A DNA stretch of 64,000 nt, taken from an uncultured Lachnospiraceae bacterium (GTDB lineage: Bacteria; Bacillota; Clostridia; Lachnospirales; Lachnospiraceae). The DNA is taken from contig CADBPM010000084.1 in assembly GCA_902796595.1 (NCBI GenBank), positions 1 through 64,000 of the forward strand, in the 5' to 3' direction. Positions 17,851-26,234 of this stretch are shown here, piece after piece; the first letter of the stretch is position 1, and each line of letters begins with the position of its first letter. The notes beneath the pieces are model-generated. The model was not told the DNA's origin, made no database searches, and worked only from the letters and a program-made list of their open reading frames with translations. Made by a program: the position numbers and the translations under genes.

Positions 17851-19050
17851 ATGAAATATGATTTTACAACTATGCTTGACAGACATGGAATGGACGCGAT
17901 AGCAACAGACCCTCCGGAAGGGCTTTTTGCAAAGACTGATCCGGAATTTTCAAGAATACCTATGTGGGTTGCGGATATGAATTTTAAAACTTTTCCTGTG
18001 ATCACAGAAGCAATGAGAAAAAGGCTTAATCATCCGGCTTTCGGGTATTTTACCCCGCGTGAGGAATATTTCAACCAGATAATTGAATGGCAGAAGGAAA
18101 GAAATGGTGTAGAGGGGCTTACAAAAGAAGCCATAGGCTATGAAAATGGCGTTCTTGGTGGTCTGATCTCTGCAGTAAATGTTATGTGTTCGCGAGGTGA
18201 TAATATCCTGCTTAATTCACCGACTTATATAGGCTTTACGCACTGCCTTAAGGACAACGGCTATAATATAGTTCTTTCTCCTTTAAAGAAAGACGATAAG
18301 GGCATATACAGGCTCGATATCTGCGACATGGAAAGAAAGATCGTTGAAAACAATATTCATGCCGCAATTTTCTGCTCTCCGCATAATCCATGCGGTAGAG
18401 TATGGGAGAAGGAAGAGCTTGAAGAGGTGACTGAACTTTTTAAAAAATACGATGTTCAGGTTGTCTGCGATGAAATCTGGTCGGACCTTATAATGCCGGG
18501 GTATAAACATATTCCTTTTCAGAGTGTGAGCGAGGATGCGAGACAGAGAACAGTGGCGCTTTACGCCCCTTCAAAAACTTTCAACCTTGCAGGGCTTATA
18601 GGAAGTTATCATATCATTTACAACAAAAAGCTTCGTGAAAGGGTGTTAAAGGAATCAAGCCTTTCTCATTATAATTCCATGAATGTCCTTTCTATGTATG
18701 CTCTTATCGGGGCTTACACCAAAGAGGGCGGAGAATGGCTTGACGAACTTGTAAAGGTACTATATGATAATGCAGAATATGCCGTTGAAATGATAGATAG
18801 GCATTTCAAGGGTGTAAAGGCAACAAGACCAGAAGGAACCTATATGCTTTTCCTTGACTGTACAAACTGGTGCAGGGAACATGCTAAAAGCCTTGACTGG
18901 CTTTTAGCGGAAGGAAACAGAGTAGGTGTTTTATGGCAGGATGGCAGACCATTTCATGGAGAGTGCCATATACGGATGAATCTGGCACTTCCTGCGGCAG
19001 TTGTAAAGGAAGCTTTCCATAGACTTGACAGATATGTTTTTAATGCGTGA
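17851..19050 (+). CDS. PatB/MalY-type pyridoxal-phosphate C-S lyase
   Basis: A 399-aa fold-type I PLP enzyme of the MalY/PatB group, most often cystathionine beta-lyase (cystathionine to homocysteine, pyruvate and ammonia) or an aminotransferase. Markers are IPMWVADMNFKT, NSPTYIGF, CSPHNPCGRVW, CDEIWSDL, the PLP-binding Lys242 in APSKTFNLAGL, and the carboxylate-binding Arg in HIRMNLA. AGAGGGAG precedes the ATG, 17 nt after the glycerophosphodiesterase gene. It probably acts in methionine/cysteine metabolism. A maltose-regulator role as in E. coli MalY cannot be judged. Confidence 0.87.
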   Translation: MKYDFTTMLDRHGMDAIATDPPEGLFAKTDPEFSRIPMWVADMNFKTFPVITEAMRKRLNHPAFGYFTPREEYFNQIIEWQKERNGVEGLTKEAIGYENGVLGGLISAVNVMCSRGDNILLNSPTYIGFTHCLKDNGYNIVLSPLKKDDKGIYRLDICDMERKIVENNIHAAIFCSPHNPCGRVWEKEELEEVTELFKKYDVQVVCDEIWSDLIMPGYKHIPFQSVSEDARQRTVALYAPSKTFNLAGLIGSYHIIYNKKLRERVLKESSLSHYNSMNVLSMYALIGAYTKEGGEWLDELVKVLYDNAEYAVEMIDRHFKGVKATRPEGTYMLFLDCTNWCREHAKSLDWLLAEGNRVGVLWQDGRPFHGECHIRMNLALPAAVVKEAFHRLDRYVFNA

Positions 19051-19065
19051 TAGGTGGTTAAGAAG

Positions 19066-20433
19066 TTGGATAAAAGATTATTTTTAAAAAAGGCTGTTGG
19101 TTTTCTTATTTTAATGCTTGCGTTTTTCTGCTTTTTTTCAGGAGATGCCTATGCCGGTAAGAAATCGAAAAAATCATCAAAAAAGCCTGCATATTATACG
19201 ATAACGCCAAGGACCAAGCCTTGCAGGAAGATGTATTTTAACTCGACATATGGTAAAACAACAAAGAACAGCTATACCATAAGGTCTTATATGGATAAGC
19301 TTGAGAAAAAAGGCGGCGGTACGCTGGTACTGAAAAAGGGAACTTATTATTTAAACAACACTGTCTATATCTCAAGCAATGTAAAACTTGTATTTAATGA
19401 CGGGGTAGTCCTCAAAAAAACCTACAAGAAGTACTATGGCTTCAGCGGGGCTTTTCCGCCGTCGCTTTCTATGTTTATGCTGTGTGCTCCCAAGATAGCC
19501 ACTAAATCCTACGGATATAAGCCGGGAAAATTTCCGAAGGCATACAAAAAATATAACGGTGTACACGATGTAAAGATTTTAGCCAAGGGGAAATGCACCA
19601 TAGACCTTTGCAATGTAAAGGATAATGCCAAGAAGGTCGGAGCCATCGGCTTTGAAATGGGTCATAACAAAAATATAATCATTGACGGCATAACATTTAA
19701 AAATTGCGATAACGGGCATTTTATAGAACTTGATGCAGGTAAAAATGTTACGGTGAAAAACTGCACCTTCAAAGACATGAGAGACCACAAGAATGCCAAG
19801 CGTGAAGCTATAAATATAGATAATCCTGAGAACAGAGGCTTTACAGTTACATGGAGTTCGTATGATAAGACAGGGTGTAGCGACATAAGCATTGAACGCT
19901 GTATCTTTAAGGACGTAAATGCAGGAATCGGTGATCACAATTATGTAAAAGAACATCCTCATAAAAATATATATGTGGGCAACTGTGTGTTCGATGGGTG
20001 TTATGCATACGGGATCCATGCTGAAAACTGGAAGGATTCCGAAATAAACTGCTGTATATTTAAAAATATGCCAAATTCCGAAAATGCATGGATAGGCTAT
20101 CCGATAGCGGGAGATTATATGGATAACCTTATTGTGGATCGCTGCGAATTTAATAATACATACTGTGTTATAAGGATAGACAAAAACTGCAATATGACTC
20201 CTGACTGCCTCTGGTATACTAATATTTACAAAAATGTGGTCACAGATGTTATTGATAATAACGGGGAGATATGGACCTTTGACAAGGCAAAAAATGTATT
20301 TGCGATCGCTGCACCTAAACAGACTCCTCAGACAGAAACAACCGCAGCTACATCATCAGCTGTAAATGTCAATGTACCGCAGAGCGCAATTCCTAAAATA
20401 GCATCAGATTCCGCGATAAATACAGGAATGTAA
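19066..20433 (+). CDS. Secreted right-handed parallel beta-helix protein
   Basis: About 455 aa with an N-terminal signal peptide (KRLFLKKAVGFLILMLAFF, likely cut after DAYA). It then has a Lys-rich segment, a pectate-lyase-like parallel beta-helix (about 90-400) with repeats such as VKLVFNDGVVL, KNIIIDGITFKNC and KNIYVGNCVFDGC, and a Thr/Ala-rich tail. Such folds often cleave or bind polysaccharides; no specific activity can be assigned. TTG at 19066 is chosen because AGGTGG (19052-19057) lies 8 nt before it; GTG at 19054 is an alternative. It follows the PatB gene closely. Confidence 0.75.
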   Translation: MDKRLFLKKAVGFLILMLAFFCFFSGDAYAGKKSKKSSKKPAYYTITPRTKPCRKMYFNSTYGKTTKNSYTIRSYMDKLEKKGGGTLVLKKGTYYLNNTVYISSNVKLVFNDGVVLKKTYKKYYGFSGAFPPSLSMFMLCAPKIATKSYGYKPGKFPKAYKKYNGVHDVKILAKGKCTIDLCNVKDNAKKVGAIGFEMGHNKNIIIDGITFKNCDNGHFIELDAGKNVTVKNCTFKDMRDHKNAKREAINIDNPENRGFTVTWSSYDKTGCSDISIERCIFKDVNAGIGDHNYVKEHPHKNIYVGNCVFDGCYAYGIHAENWKDSEINCCIFKNMPNSENAWIGYPIAGDYMDNLIVDRCEFNNTYCVIRIDKNCNMTPDCLWYTNIYKNVVTDVIDNNGEIWTFDKAKNVFAIAAPKQTPQTETTAATSSAVNVNVPQSAIPKIASDSAINTGM

Positions 20434-20451
20434 GACTGTAAAGAAAAAAAC

Positions 20452-20480
20452 TTGACAGATGAATTTGCGCGGAGTATAAT
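20452..20480 (+). promoter_or_regulatory. Full-consensus promoter for ylxM-ffh
   Basis: TTGACA (20452-20457), a 17 bp spacer, then TATAAT (20475-20480). Both hexamers are perfect. Only 9 bases separate the -10 from the ylxM ATG, so the mRNA would have a 5' leader of about 0-4 nt. Confidence 0.92.
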
Positions 20481-20489
20481 GCCATAGGT

Positions 20490-20834
20490 ATGGAAAAAAT
20501 ACTTGATGATGTCGAAACAAGAGTCAGAGCCGCAAAGCTTTTTGATCAATATGGCGCATTGCTTAAGGATAATGCAAGAGGGATATTTGAAGAATATTTT
20601 TCAGATGATCTTTCTTTATCAGAAGTGGCAAGCCACGCCGGTATTACAAGGCAGGGGGTTCACGACTCCATTAAGAGAAGCTTGGGGCAGCTTGAAGAAT
20701 ATGAATCAAGGCTGCAGCTTGTTTCGAGGCGCGAAGAAGCAGAAATACTTATAAGTGAGCTTGAAAAGATAAGCCTTAAAAGCAACGACAAGGCTCTTAA
20801 GAAAATTGCAGTAAAACTTGAAAGTTTAGTATAA
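20490..20834 (+). CDS. ylxM: YlxM/P13 family HTH protein (UPF0122)
   Basis: A 114-aa protein of the YlxM family, encoded before ffh in many Firmicutes and linked to signal recognition particle function. The core is a sigma-region-4-like helix-turn-helix: FDQYGALLKDNARGIFEEYF, LSLSEVASHAGITRQGVHDSIKR, then a helical tail with LEEYESRLQL. ATG at 20490 is the only start codon compatible with the family's N-terminus; no ATG/GTG/TTG follows in frame before the conserved core. There is no clear Shine-Dalgarno, and the promoter predicts a leaderless mRNA. ffh follows after 22 nt. Confidence 0.88.
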   Translation: MEKILDDVETRVRAAKLFDQYGALLKDNARGIFEEYFSDDLSLSEVASHAGITRQGVHDSIKRSLGQLEEYESRLQLVSRREEAEILISELEKISLKSNDKALKKIAVKLESLV

Positions 20835-20856
20835 TAGTATAAAAGGAGGAAGCGAA

Positions 20857-22218
20857 ATGGCATTTGACAGCCTTACAGCCAGACTCCAGGAAGTTTTTAA
20901 AAACCTCAGAGGTAAGGGAAAGCTTTCTGAAGCAGATGTAAAGTCTGCTTTAAGAGAAGTCAAAGTAGCCCTTCTTGAGGCGGATGTCAACTTCAAAGTA
21001 GTCAAGGACTTCATAAAGACAATAGAGGCAAGGGCAGTCGGTGCAGAAGTGATGAATTCACTTACTCCTGGGCAGATGGTCATAAAGATAGTTAATGAGG
21101 AGATGGTAAGTCTCCTTGGTTCCGAGAAAAAGGAAATAAAAGTTCTTCCTCGTGACCAGATAACTATAGTCATGATGTGCGGTCTTCAGGGTGCCGGCAA
21201 GACTACCACTACGGCAAAGCTTGCAAAGAAGCTTTCAAGCAACAAGATAAAGCCTTTGCTTGTTGCCTGCGATATATACAGACCTGCGGCTATCAAGCAG
21301 CTCCAGGTAAACGGTGAAAAGGTAGGCGTTCCCGTATTTACAATGGGTGATGACCATGCCCCTTGCGATATCGCGAAGGCAGCAGTTGCCCATGCAAAAG
21401 AAAATGGCGAAAATCTCCTTTTCCTTGATACAGCCGGTCGTCTTCAGATTGATGAAGCTATGATGGATGAGCTTGTCAAGATAAAGGACACAGTAGATGT
21501 CACAGAGACCATTCTTGTTGTGGATTCCATGACAGGTCAGGAAGCCGTAAATGTTGCAAAGACATTCGATGAAAAGATCGGTGTGGATGGCATCATCCTT
21601 ACAAAGCTCGATGGTGATACCAGAGGCGGTGCAGCTCTTTCTGTAAGAGCAGTTACAGGAAAGCCTATAGTGTATGCCGGTATGGGTGAAAAGCTTACAG
21701 ATCTCGAGGAATTTTATCCTGATCGTATGGCAAACAGGATTCTTGGTATGGGTGATATTCTTACTCTTATCGATAAGGCATCCAATTCGATCGACATTGA
21801 AAAAGGTAAGGAGCTTGAAAAGAAGATCCGCAAAGCGGAATTTGATTACAACGATATGCTTGACCAGTTCGAGCAGATGAAAAAACTTGGTTCCCTCAAA
21901 GATATCATGGGGCTTATGCCTTCCAAACTTACCAGTAAGCTTGGTGATGCGGATATGGATGAATCTGAAAATCAGATGAACCGCGTAAAGGCAATAATAC
22001 TTTCCATGACAAAGGAAGAGAGAGCAAACCCGAACCTTTTAAATCCTTCCCGCAAGAACAGGATAGCAAAGGGTGCAGGAGTTGATATTTCCGAGGTCAA
22101 TCGTCTTGTAAAGCAGATGGATCAGATGAAAAAGCTGATGAAGCAGATGGGCGGTATGATGAAGGGAAAGCATAAAGGCGGTTTTGGAAGCAGGTTTAAA
22201 ATGCCGTTTGGATTTTAA
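20857..22218 (+). CDS. ffh: Signal recognition particle protein Ffh
   Basis: Ffh binds 4.5S/6S RNA and signal sequences of nascent membrane proteins and brings them to FtsY. The 453-aa protein has the N domain (1-90), the GTPase G domain (about 95-300) with GLQGAGKTTTTAK, DTAGRLQID and TKLDGDTRGGAALS, and the Met-rich M domain (about 320-453) with KQMDQMKKLMKQMGGMMKG. AAAGGAGG (20842-20849) precedes the ATG. It is in an operon with ylxM. Length and motifs are typical. Confidence 0.98.
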   Translation: MAFDSLTARLQEVFKNLRGKGKLSEADVKSALREVKVALLEADVNFKVVKDFIKTIEARAVGAEVMNSLTPGQMVIKIVNEEMVSLLGSEKKEIKVLPRDQITIVMMCGLQGAGKTTTTAKLAKKLSSNKIKPLLVACDIYRPAAIKQLQVNGEKVGVPVFTMGDDHAPCDIAKAAVAHAKENGENLLFLDTAGRLQIDEAMMDELVKIKDTVDVTETILVVDSMTGQEAVNVAKTFDEKIGVDGIILTKLDGDTRGGAALSVRAVTGKPIVYAGMGEKLTDLEEFYPDRMANRILGMGDILTLIDKASNSIDIEKGKELEKKIRKAEFDYNDMLDQFEQMKKLGSLKDIMGLMPSKLTSKLGDADMDESENQMNRVKAIILSMTKEERANPNLLNPSRKNRIAKGAGVDISEVNRLVKQMDQMKKLMKQMGGMMKGKHKGGFGSRFKMPFGF

Positions 22219-22273
22219 TGTCCCGGCTTTTTAATAAATAAATCACACATTAATTTTTGGAGGAATATTTAAA

Positions 22274-22516
22274 ATGGTAAAGATCAGACTTATGAGAATC
22301 GGTATGAAGAAGAAACCTTTCTATAGAGTTGTCGTTGCTGACGAAAGAGTAGCTCAGCATGGTAACTTTATCGAGCAGATCGGTACTTATGATCCAAATA
22401 AGGAACCAGCTGCAATCAATATCGATGCAGATCTTGCAAAGAAGTGGATCGGAAATGGTGCTAAGCCTACAGAAGTTGTTGGCAAGCTTCTTAAGAGAAC
22501 AGGCATCTGCGATTGA
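22274..22516 (+). CDS. rpsP: 30S ribosomal protein S16
   Basis: An 80-aa protein starting MVKIRLMRIGMKKKPFYRVVVAD, the S16 signature, with IEQIGTYDP and the C-terminal VGKLLKRTG. S16 helps assemble the 5' domain of the 30S subunit. GGAGGA (22259-22264) lies upstream. It is in the conserved ffh-rpsP-khpA-rimM-trmD-rplS order, 55 nt after ffh. Confidence 0.97.
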   Translation: MVKIRLMRIGMKKKPFYRVVVADERVAQHGNFIEQIGTYDPNKEPAAINIDADLAKKWIGNGAKPTEVVGKLLKRTGICD

Positions 22517-22536
22517 TGATTCCGGAAGGAGTGGCT

Positions 22537-22764
22537 ATGAAAGAATTAGTTCAGACTATTGCCATGGCCCTTGTTGATCATCCGGATCAGGTTGAGACTA
22601 CTGAGACCACTGAGAACGATGAAACAACAGTAGTTCTTCATGTGGCCGATGACGATATGGGCAAGGTGATCGGCAAACAGGGTAAGATCGCCAGAGCTAT
22701 CAGGATCGTTACTAAAGCTGCGGCATCAAGAAATAATGCCAAGGTAAATGTAGAGATTAAATGA
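22537..22764 (+). CDS. khpA: KhpA, KH-domain RNA-binding protein (YlqC)
   Basis: A 75-aa single KH domain protein with the GxxG loop in DMGKVIGKQGKIARAIR. KhpA pairs with KhpB/EloR and binds RNA; in streptococci it affects cell elongation. An in-frame ATG lies 24 nt upstream (22513) overlapping rpsP, but GGAAGGAG (22523-22530) places the start at 22537 (MKELVQTIAMALVDHPD). A terminator-like hairpin comes 7 nt after the stop. Confidence 0.93.
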   Translation: MKELVQTIAMALVDHPDQVETTETTENDETTVVLHVADDDMGKVIGKQGKIARAIRIVTKAAASRNNAKVNVEIK

Positions 22765-22771
22765 CCGTTCA

Positions 22772-22798
22772 GGGAGGATGAAAAATCCTCCCTTTTTT
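22772..22798 (+). terminator. Intrinsic terminator inside the rpsP-khpA-rimM-trmD run
   Basis: The stem GGGAGGAT (22772-22779) / ATCCTCCC (22785-22792) has a 5-nt loop, followed by T6 (22793-22798). It is a textbook terminator between khpA and rimM. No promoter for rimM is visible after it, so it probably works as a partial attenuator. Confidence 0.88.
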
Positions 22799-22817
22799 GA
22801 GTAAAGAAAGGAATTTA

Positions 22818-23357
22818 ATGAGAGAAAATTATCTTCGTGTCGGTGTGCTTACAAGTACACATGGTATAAGGGGAGAAATGAATGTATTTCCGACCACAGA
22901 TGATATAAAGCGTTTTGACACACTTTCGCGTGTTTTTGTTGACACTGCTTCTGGAAAGGCAGCTATAAAACGTGATCGCGGTCTGGTTGAAATGAAAGTG
23001 ACCGGAGTGAAGTATTTTAAGAACATGGTCATTCTTAAATTCGAAGGCTATGACAAGATTGAAGATATAGAACAATACAAAGGTCTCGACCTGCTTGTTG
23101 CAAGAGAGGATGCCATTCCGCTTGCCGATGGAGAACATTTTATATGCGATATAATAGGGCTTAAGGTTGTTACGGATGAAGGTGAGAACTTAGGTGTGGC
23201 ATACGATATGTTAGAGACCGGCGCCAATAATGTACTTGTTGTAAAGACAGAAGATGAAAAGGAAATCCTTGTTCCTTATGTTCCTCAGTTCATAAAGAAT
23301 GTTGATATAGATGGTGAGACACTTACTGTTCACCTTATAGATGGTATGAGAGAATGA
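22818..23357 (+). CDS. rimM: Ribosome maturation factor RimM
   Basis: RimM binds S19 and matures the 3' head domain of the 30S subunit. The 179-aa protein has an N-terminal beta-barrel (LRVGVLTSTHGIRGEMNVFP) and a C-terminal PRC-barrel (VVTDEGENLGVAYDMLETGANNV, ILVPYVPQFI). ATG at 22818 with AAAGGAA (22807-22812) is preferred over an in-frame TTG at 22797 that lies at the end of the terminator T-run. The stop overlaps trmD. Confidence 0.95.
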   Translation: MRENYLRVGVLTSTHGIRGEMNVFPTTDDIKRFDTLSRVFVDTASGKAAIKRDRGLVEMKVTGVKYFKNMVILKFEGYDKIEDIEQYKGLDLLVAREDAIPLADGEHFICDIIGLKVVTDEGENLGVAYDMLETGANNVLVVKTEDEKEILVPYVPQFIKNVDIDGETLTVHLIDGMRE

Positions 23358-24148
23358 GCATCATGAATTTTTGTGTTATGACGCTGTTTCCCGAAATGAT
23401 AGAGGCCTGTCTTGGAGAAAGCATAATAGGGAGAGCCAGAGAAAAGGGAATTGTAAATGTTGATGCTGTAAATATCAGAGATTACACTCTTGATAAGCAT
23501 AAAAAGGTTGATGATTACTGCTATTCAGGCGGAGCGGGGATGCTCATGCAGCCTGACCCAATCGTAAGGTGTTATGATGCAGTGAAAGAAAAGATGAGTA
23601 TTCCAAAAGAAAACAAGCCGAGACTTGTCTATGTCACACCGCAGGGACAGACCTTTACCGAAAAGATGGCGGCAGAGTTTGCAAAAGAAGAAAATCTGAT
23701 CTTTCTTTGCGGTCATTACGAAGGTATAGATGAAAGGGCTCTTGAGCTTATCGTCACAGATTATGTTTCGATAGGTGATTATGTTCTTACAGGAGGAGAA
23801 ATGCCTGCCTGTATTATGATAGACGCTATTTCAAGACTGGTGCCGGGAGTTCTTAATAATGAGGAGTCCGCCGTGGGCGAGTCCTTTACGCATGGACTTC
23901 TTGAATATCCACAGTACACAAGACCGGCTGAATATATGGGTAAAAAGGTGCCGGAGGTCCTGCTTTCGGGGAATCACGCTCTTATAGAGAAGTGGAAACT
24001 TGAAGAGGCATTGAAAAGAACATACGAGCGCAGACCTGATCTTTATGAAGAATATATAAAAAACAATGAACTTCCGCCCAAAACTGTGCTCCCGGACGGT
24101 ACGATAGTTCCAAAGAAGCGAAAAATGCGGAAACCTGAAGAAAATTAA
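23354..24148 (+). CDS. trmD: tRNA (guanine-N1)-methyltransferase TrmD
   Basis: TrmD methylates G37 of tRNAs next to the anticodon, using S-adenosylmethionine, and prevents +1 frameshifting. The 264-aa protein has the trefoil-knot SAM site ([28 protein letters not shown]) and the substrate loop [18 protein letters not shown]. The start at 23354 overlaps the rimM stop (ATGA). An ATG at 23363 ([12 protein letters not shown]) fits the family equally well and may be the true start. The C-terminus is basic and slightly extended ([12 protein letters not shown]). Confidence 0.96.
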   Translation: MSIMNFCVMTLFPEMIEACLGESIIGRAREKGIVNVDAVNIRDYTLDKHKKVDDYCYSGGAGMLMQPDPIVRCYDAVKEKMSIPKENKPRLVYVTPQGQTFTEKMAAEFAKEENLIFLCGHYEGIDERALELIVTDYVSIGDYVLTGGEMPACIMIDAISRLVPGVLNNEESAVGESFTHGLLEYPQYTRPAEYMGKKVPEVLLSGNHALIEKWKLEEALKRTYERRPDLYEEYIKNNELPPKTVLPDGTIVPKKRKMRKPEEN

Positions 24149-24161
24149 CGAGAAAATTTTC

Positions 24162-24190
24162 TTGAACAACATAAACAAGTATGATATAAT
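24162..24190 (+). promoter_or_regulatory. rplS promoter
   Basis: TTGAAC (24162-24167), a 17 bp spacer, then TATAAT (24185-24190), with TGA before the -10 (extended). It gives rplS its own transcript with a leader of about 85 nt, separate from trmD. Confidence 0.82.
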
Positions 24191-24196
24191 AAATAG

Positions 24197-24281
24197 GCTT
24201 TATGTAAACCGATGGTCCTCTGTTGCGAATGGTTTGGTTGGCCTGCAGCATTACGAACATTCAGAAAAGGAGATTTTTAAA
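24197..24281 (+). ncRNA. Candidate L19 (rplS) autoregulatory leader
   Basis: The leader between the rplS promoter and ATG can form a stem TGTTGC (24221-24226) with GCAGCA (24245-24250), enclosing GAATGGTTTGGTTGGCCT. It is G/T-rich and ends in AAAAGGAG. Ribosomal-protein L19 leaders are a known class in low-GC Gram-positives and sit in this place. The match is by position and general form, not a model search. Confidence 0.5.
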
Positions 24282-24638
24282 ATGAACGAACTTATCAAAG
24301 AGATCGAAGCAGCCGAGATGAAGAAAGAAGTCAAGGACTTCAAGGTTGGAGATACAGTTAAGGTATCTGCAAGAGTAAAAGAAGGACAGCGCGAAAGAAT
24401 CCAGCTTTTTGAAGGAACAGTTATCAAGAGACAGGGTGGCGGTGCCAGAGAGACATTCACAGTCAGAAAGCTCTCAAGCGGTATCGGTGTAGAGAGAACA
24501 TGGCCTGTTCATTCACCTAATGTAGCTGATATCGAGGTTGTTCGTCATGGTAAGGCGAGAAGAGCTAAGCTCAACTTCCTTCGTGAGCGCACCGGAAAGG
24601 CTGCAAAGCTTAAGGAAATCGTCAGCAAGGCTGATTGA
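24282..24638 (+). CDS. rplS: 50S ribosomal protein L19
   Basis: A 118-aa protein with L19 signatures: [58 protein letters not shown] and [18 protein letters not shown]19 sits at the 30S-50S interface. AAAAGGAG (24265-24272) lies before the ATG. The frame is open upstream through the leader to 24162, but family length and the ribosome binding site fix the start here. A strong terminator follows. Confidence 0.97.
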   Translation: MNELIKEIEAAEMKKEVKDFKVGDTVKVSARVKEGQRERIQLFEGTVIKRQGGGARETFTVRKLSSGIGVERTWPVHSPNVADIEVVRHGKARRAKLNFLRERTGKAAKLKEIVSKAD

Positions 24639-24661
24639 TCTTAGTTCGGATTATTTCTCTG

Positions 24662-24697
24662 AAAGGACAACAAAATATTTGTTGTCCTTTTATTTTT
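24662..24697 (+). terminator. rplS terminator
   Basis: AAAGGACAACAAA (24662-24674) pairs perfectly with TTTGTTGTCCTTT (24678-24690), followed by TATTTTT. No clear promoter follows before lepB, so lepB may depend on read-through. Confidence 0.9.
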
Positions 24698-24710
24698 AAA
24701 GGATAATGTT

Positions 24711-25355
24711 ATGAGAAGATATAAGCATTTTCATAGAAAAGAAAAGAGACAGCCATCATCAAGGGCAATTTTTATTGTTAAAGAAATACTTATAACATGG
24801 GCAGAGATTGTACTCGTTATCTTTTTAGCTTATTTTATCACTGACAAAACACTGTTGAAGTCACCTGTATCAAGCGAGTCAATGTCACCAACCCTAAAAT
24901 TAGGCGATGTGATCATTGTAAATAAATTGGCATACGAATTTTCTCTGCCGGCAAGGAACGACGTTATCGTATATAAGCAGGCGGGCAGAGAACATAGCTA
25001 TTATGAGATAAGTCGCGTTATAGGGCTGCCTGGTGAAAAAGTAAGGATCACAAACGGAACTATCTACATTAATGACAATCCTATAGAAGAAAAAATAAAT
25101 GTTCCAGCGATAAAAAACAGCGGTCTTGCCGAGGACGGAGTTGTTCTTGACAATAATGAATTTTTTGTACTGGGAGATAATCGGAATAAAAGTGAGGACA
25201 GTCGCTTTGCGAATGTCGGTAATATCATAAAAAGTGATATAATTGGAAAGGCAGTAGCTACAGAAAAGCCATTTTCATTTGTATCCAAACTGAACCTGAA
25301 GGAAAATGCCGTTATCGAAGATGATAAAACATCCTCTTCAATAGCAAAAGAGTAG
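24711..25355 (+). CDS. Signal peptidase I-like protein, catalytic Lys replaced
   Basis: A 214-aa S26 family protein. A basic N-terminus and one transmembrane helix (about 25-45) are followed by box B with Ser57 in SSESMSPTLKLGD, box C (NKLAYEFSLPARNDVIVYK), box D (ISRVIGLPGEKV) and box E (GDNRNKSEDSR). In active bacterial enzymes box D reads KRxxGLPG and the Lys is the general base; here the codon is AGT (Ser101, 25011-25013). It may be inactive, use another base, or be regulatory. AAAGGA (24698-24703) supports the ATG. An intact paralogue lies two genes downstream. Confidence 0.85.
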   Translation: MRRYKHFHRKEKRQPSSRAIFIVKEILITWAEIVLVIFLAYFITDKTLLKSPVSSESMSPTLKLGDVIIVNKLAYEFSLPARNDVIVYKQAGREHSYYEISRVIGLPGEKVRITNGTIYINDNPIEEKINVPAIKNSGLAEDGVVLDNNEFFVLGDNRNKSEDSRFANVGNIIKSDIIGKAVATEKPFSFVSKLNLKENAVIEDDKTSSSIAKE

Positions 25356-25371
25356 TGATAAGGAGGACACT

Positions 25372-26232
25372 GTGAGCGATATACATTGGTATCCGGGTCA
25401 TATGACCCGTGCTGTCAGAGAAATGAAGGAAGACATCAAACTTATAGATATAATGATAGAGATAATTGATGCCAGGATCCCTGTTAGTTCGCGCAATCCG
25501 GATATTGACAGTATGGCACAGAACAAGTCCAGAATAATAATCTTAAATAAGTCAGATCTTGCTGATGAAGCAGCCACAACGGCGTGGATGGAGAAATTTA
25601 CAGCCGATGGGATGATAGCAGTAAAGACTAATGCCAAGAACGGCAGCGGTCTTAAGGTAATGAAAGAAGCCATTGCAAAGGCAAGTGAGGCAAAGATCGC
25701 AAGGGACCGTAAGAGGGGTATTCTTAACAGACCGGTAAGAGCGATGGTCGCAGGAATACCAAATGTAGGGAAATCTACCTTTATCAATGCCTATGCAGGA
25801 AGAGCAGTAGCAAAGACTGGCAATAAACCTGGTGTGACAAGGGGAAAGCAGTGGATAAAGCTTAATAAAACAGTTGAGCTTCTCGATACCCCAGGCATTT
25901 TATGGCCAAGGTTTGATGACAGGACTACAGCAAGACATCTTGCTTATATAGGTTCTATGAAAAACGAGGTTATCAATACCAGGGAGCTTGCCTGCGAGTT
26001 TATTAAGGAGATCGGTCAAGATTATCCTGATATGCTTCTTAAGGTTTATGGCTTTGAGTCCGAAATAAAAGGTGAAGTAAATGGAATCGAAGCAGCATTT
26101 TTAAATGAACTTGCTCTTAAAAGAGGAATGCTTTTAAAGGGCGGCGAGCCTGATATTGATAAGGCGGCGGCACTGCTTCTTGATGATTTTAAGAATGGAA
26201 GGCTCGGTAAGATCACACTTGAGAAGGTTTGA
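25372..26232 (+). CDS. rbgA: Ribosome biogenesis GTPase RbgA (YlqF)
   Basis: RbgA is a circularly permuted GTPase needed for late assembly of the 50S subunit. The 286-aa protein shows motifs in permuted order: G4 NKSD (about 59), then G1 GIPNVGKST (about 128), G2 region GVTRGKQW and G3 DTPGILWP. A C-terminal ANTAR-like helical domain follows. The N-terminal signature is HWYPGHMTRAVREM. GTG start, with AAGGAGGA (25360-25367). It lies between the two signal peptidase genes, as rplS-lepB-rbgA-rnhB does in many Firmicutes. Confidence 0.95.
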   Translation: MSDIHWYPGHMTRAVREMKEDIKLIDIMIEIIDARIPVSSRNPDIDSMAQNKSRIIILNKSDLADEAATTAWMEKFTADGMIAVKTNAKNGSGLKVMKEAIAKASEAKIARDRKRGILNRPVRAMVAGIPNVGKSTFINAYAGRAVAKTGNKPGVTRGKQWIKLNKTVELLDTPGILWPRFDDRTTARHLAYIGSMKNEVINTRELACEFIKEIGQDYPDMLLKVYGFESEIKGEVNGIEAAFLNELALKRGMLLKGGEPDIDKAAALLLDDFKNGRLGKITLEKV

Positions 26233-26234
26233 TT

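Noticed and set aside
24139-24161. AAGAAAATT/AATTTTCTT inverted repeat at the end of trmD as a terminator
   Set aside because: It is purely A/T-rich, lacks a T-run and overlaps the rplS -35 region; stability is doubtful.
24678-24710. Possible promoter TTGTTG-17-GATAAT before the first lepB gene
   Set aside because: Its start point would fall after the lepB ATG, and the -35 is part of the rplS terminator stem.
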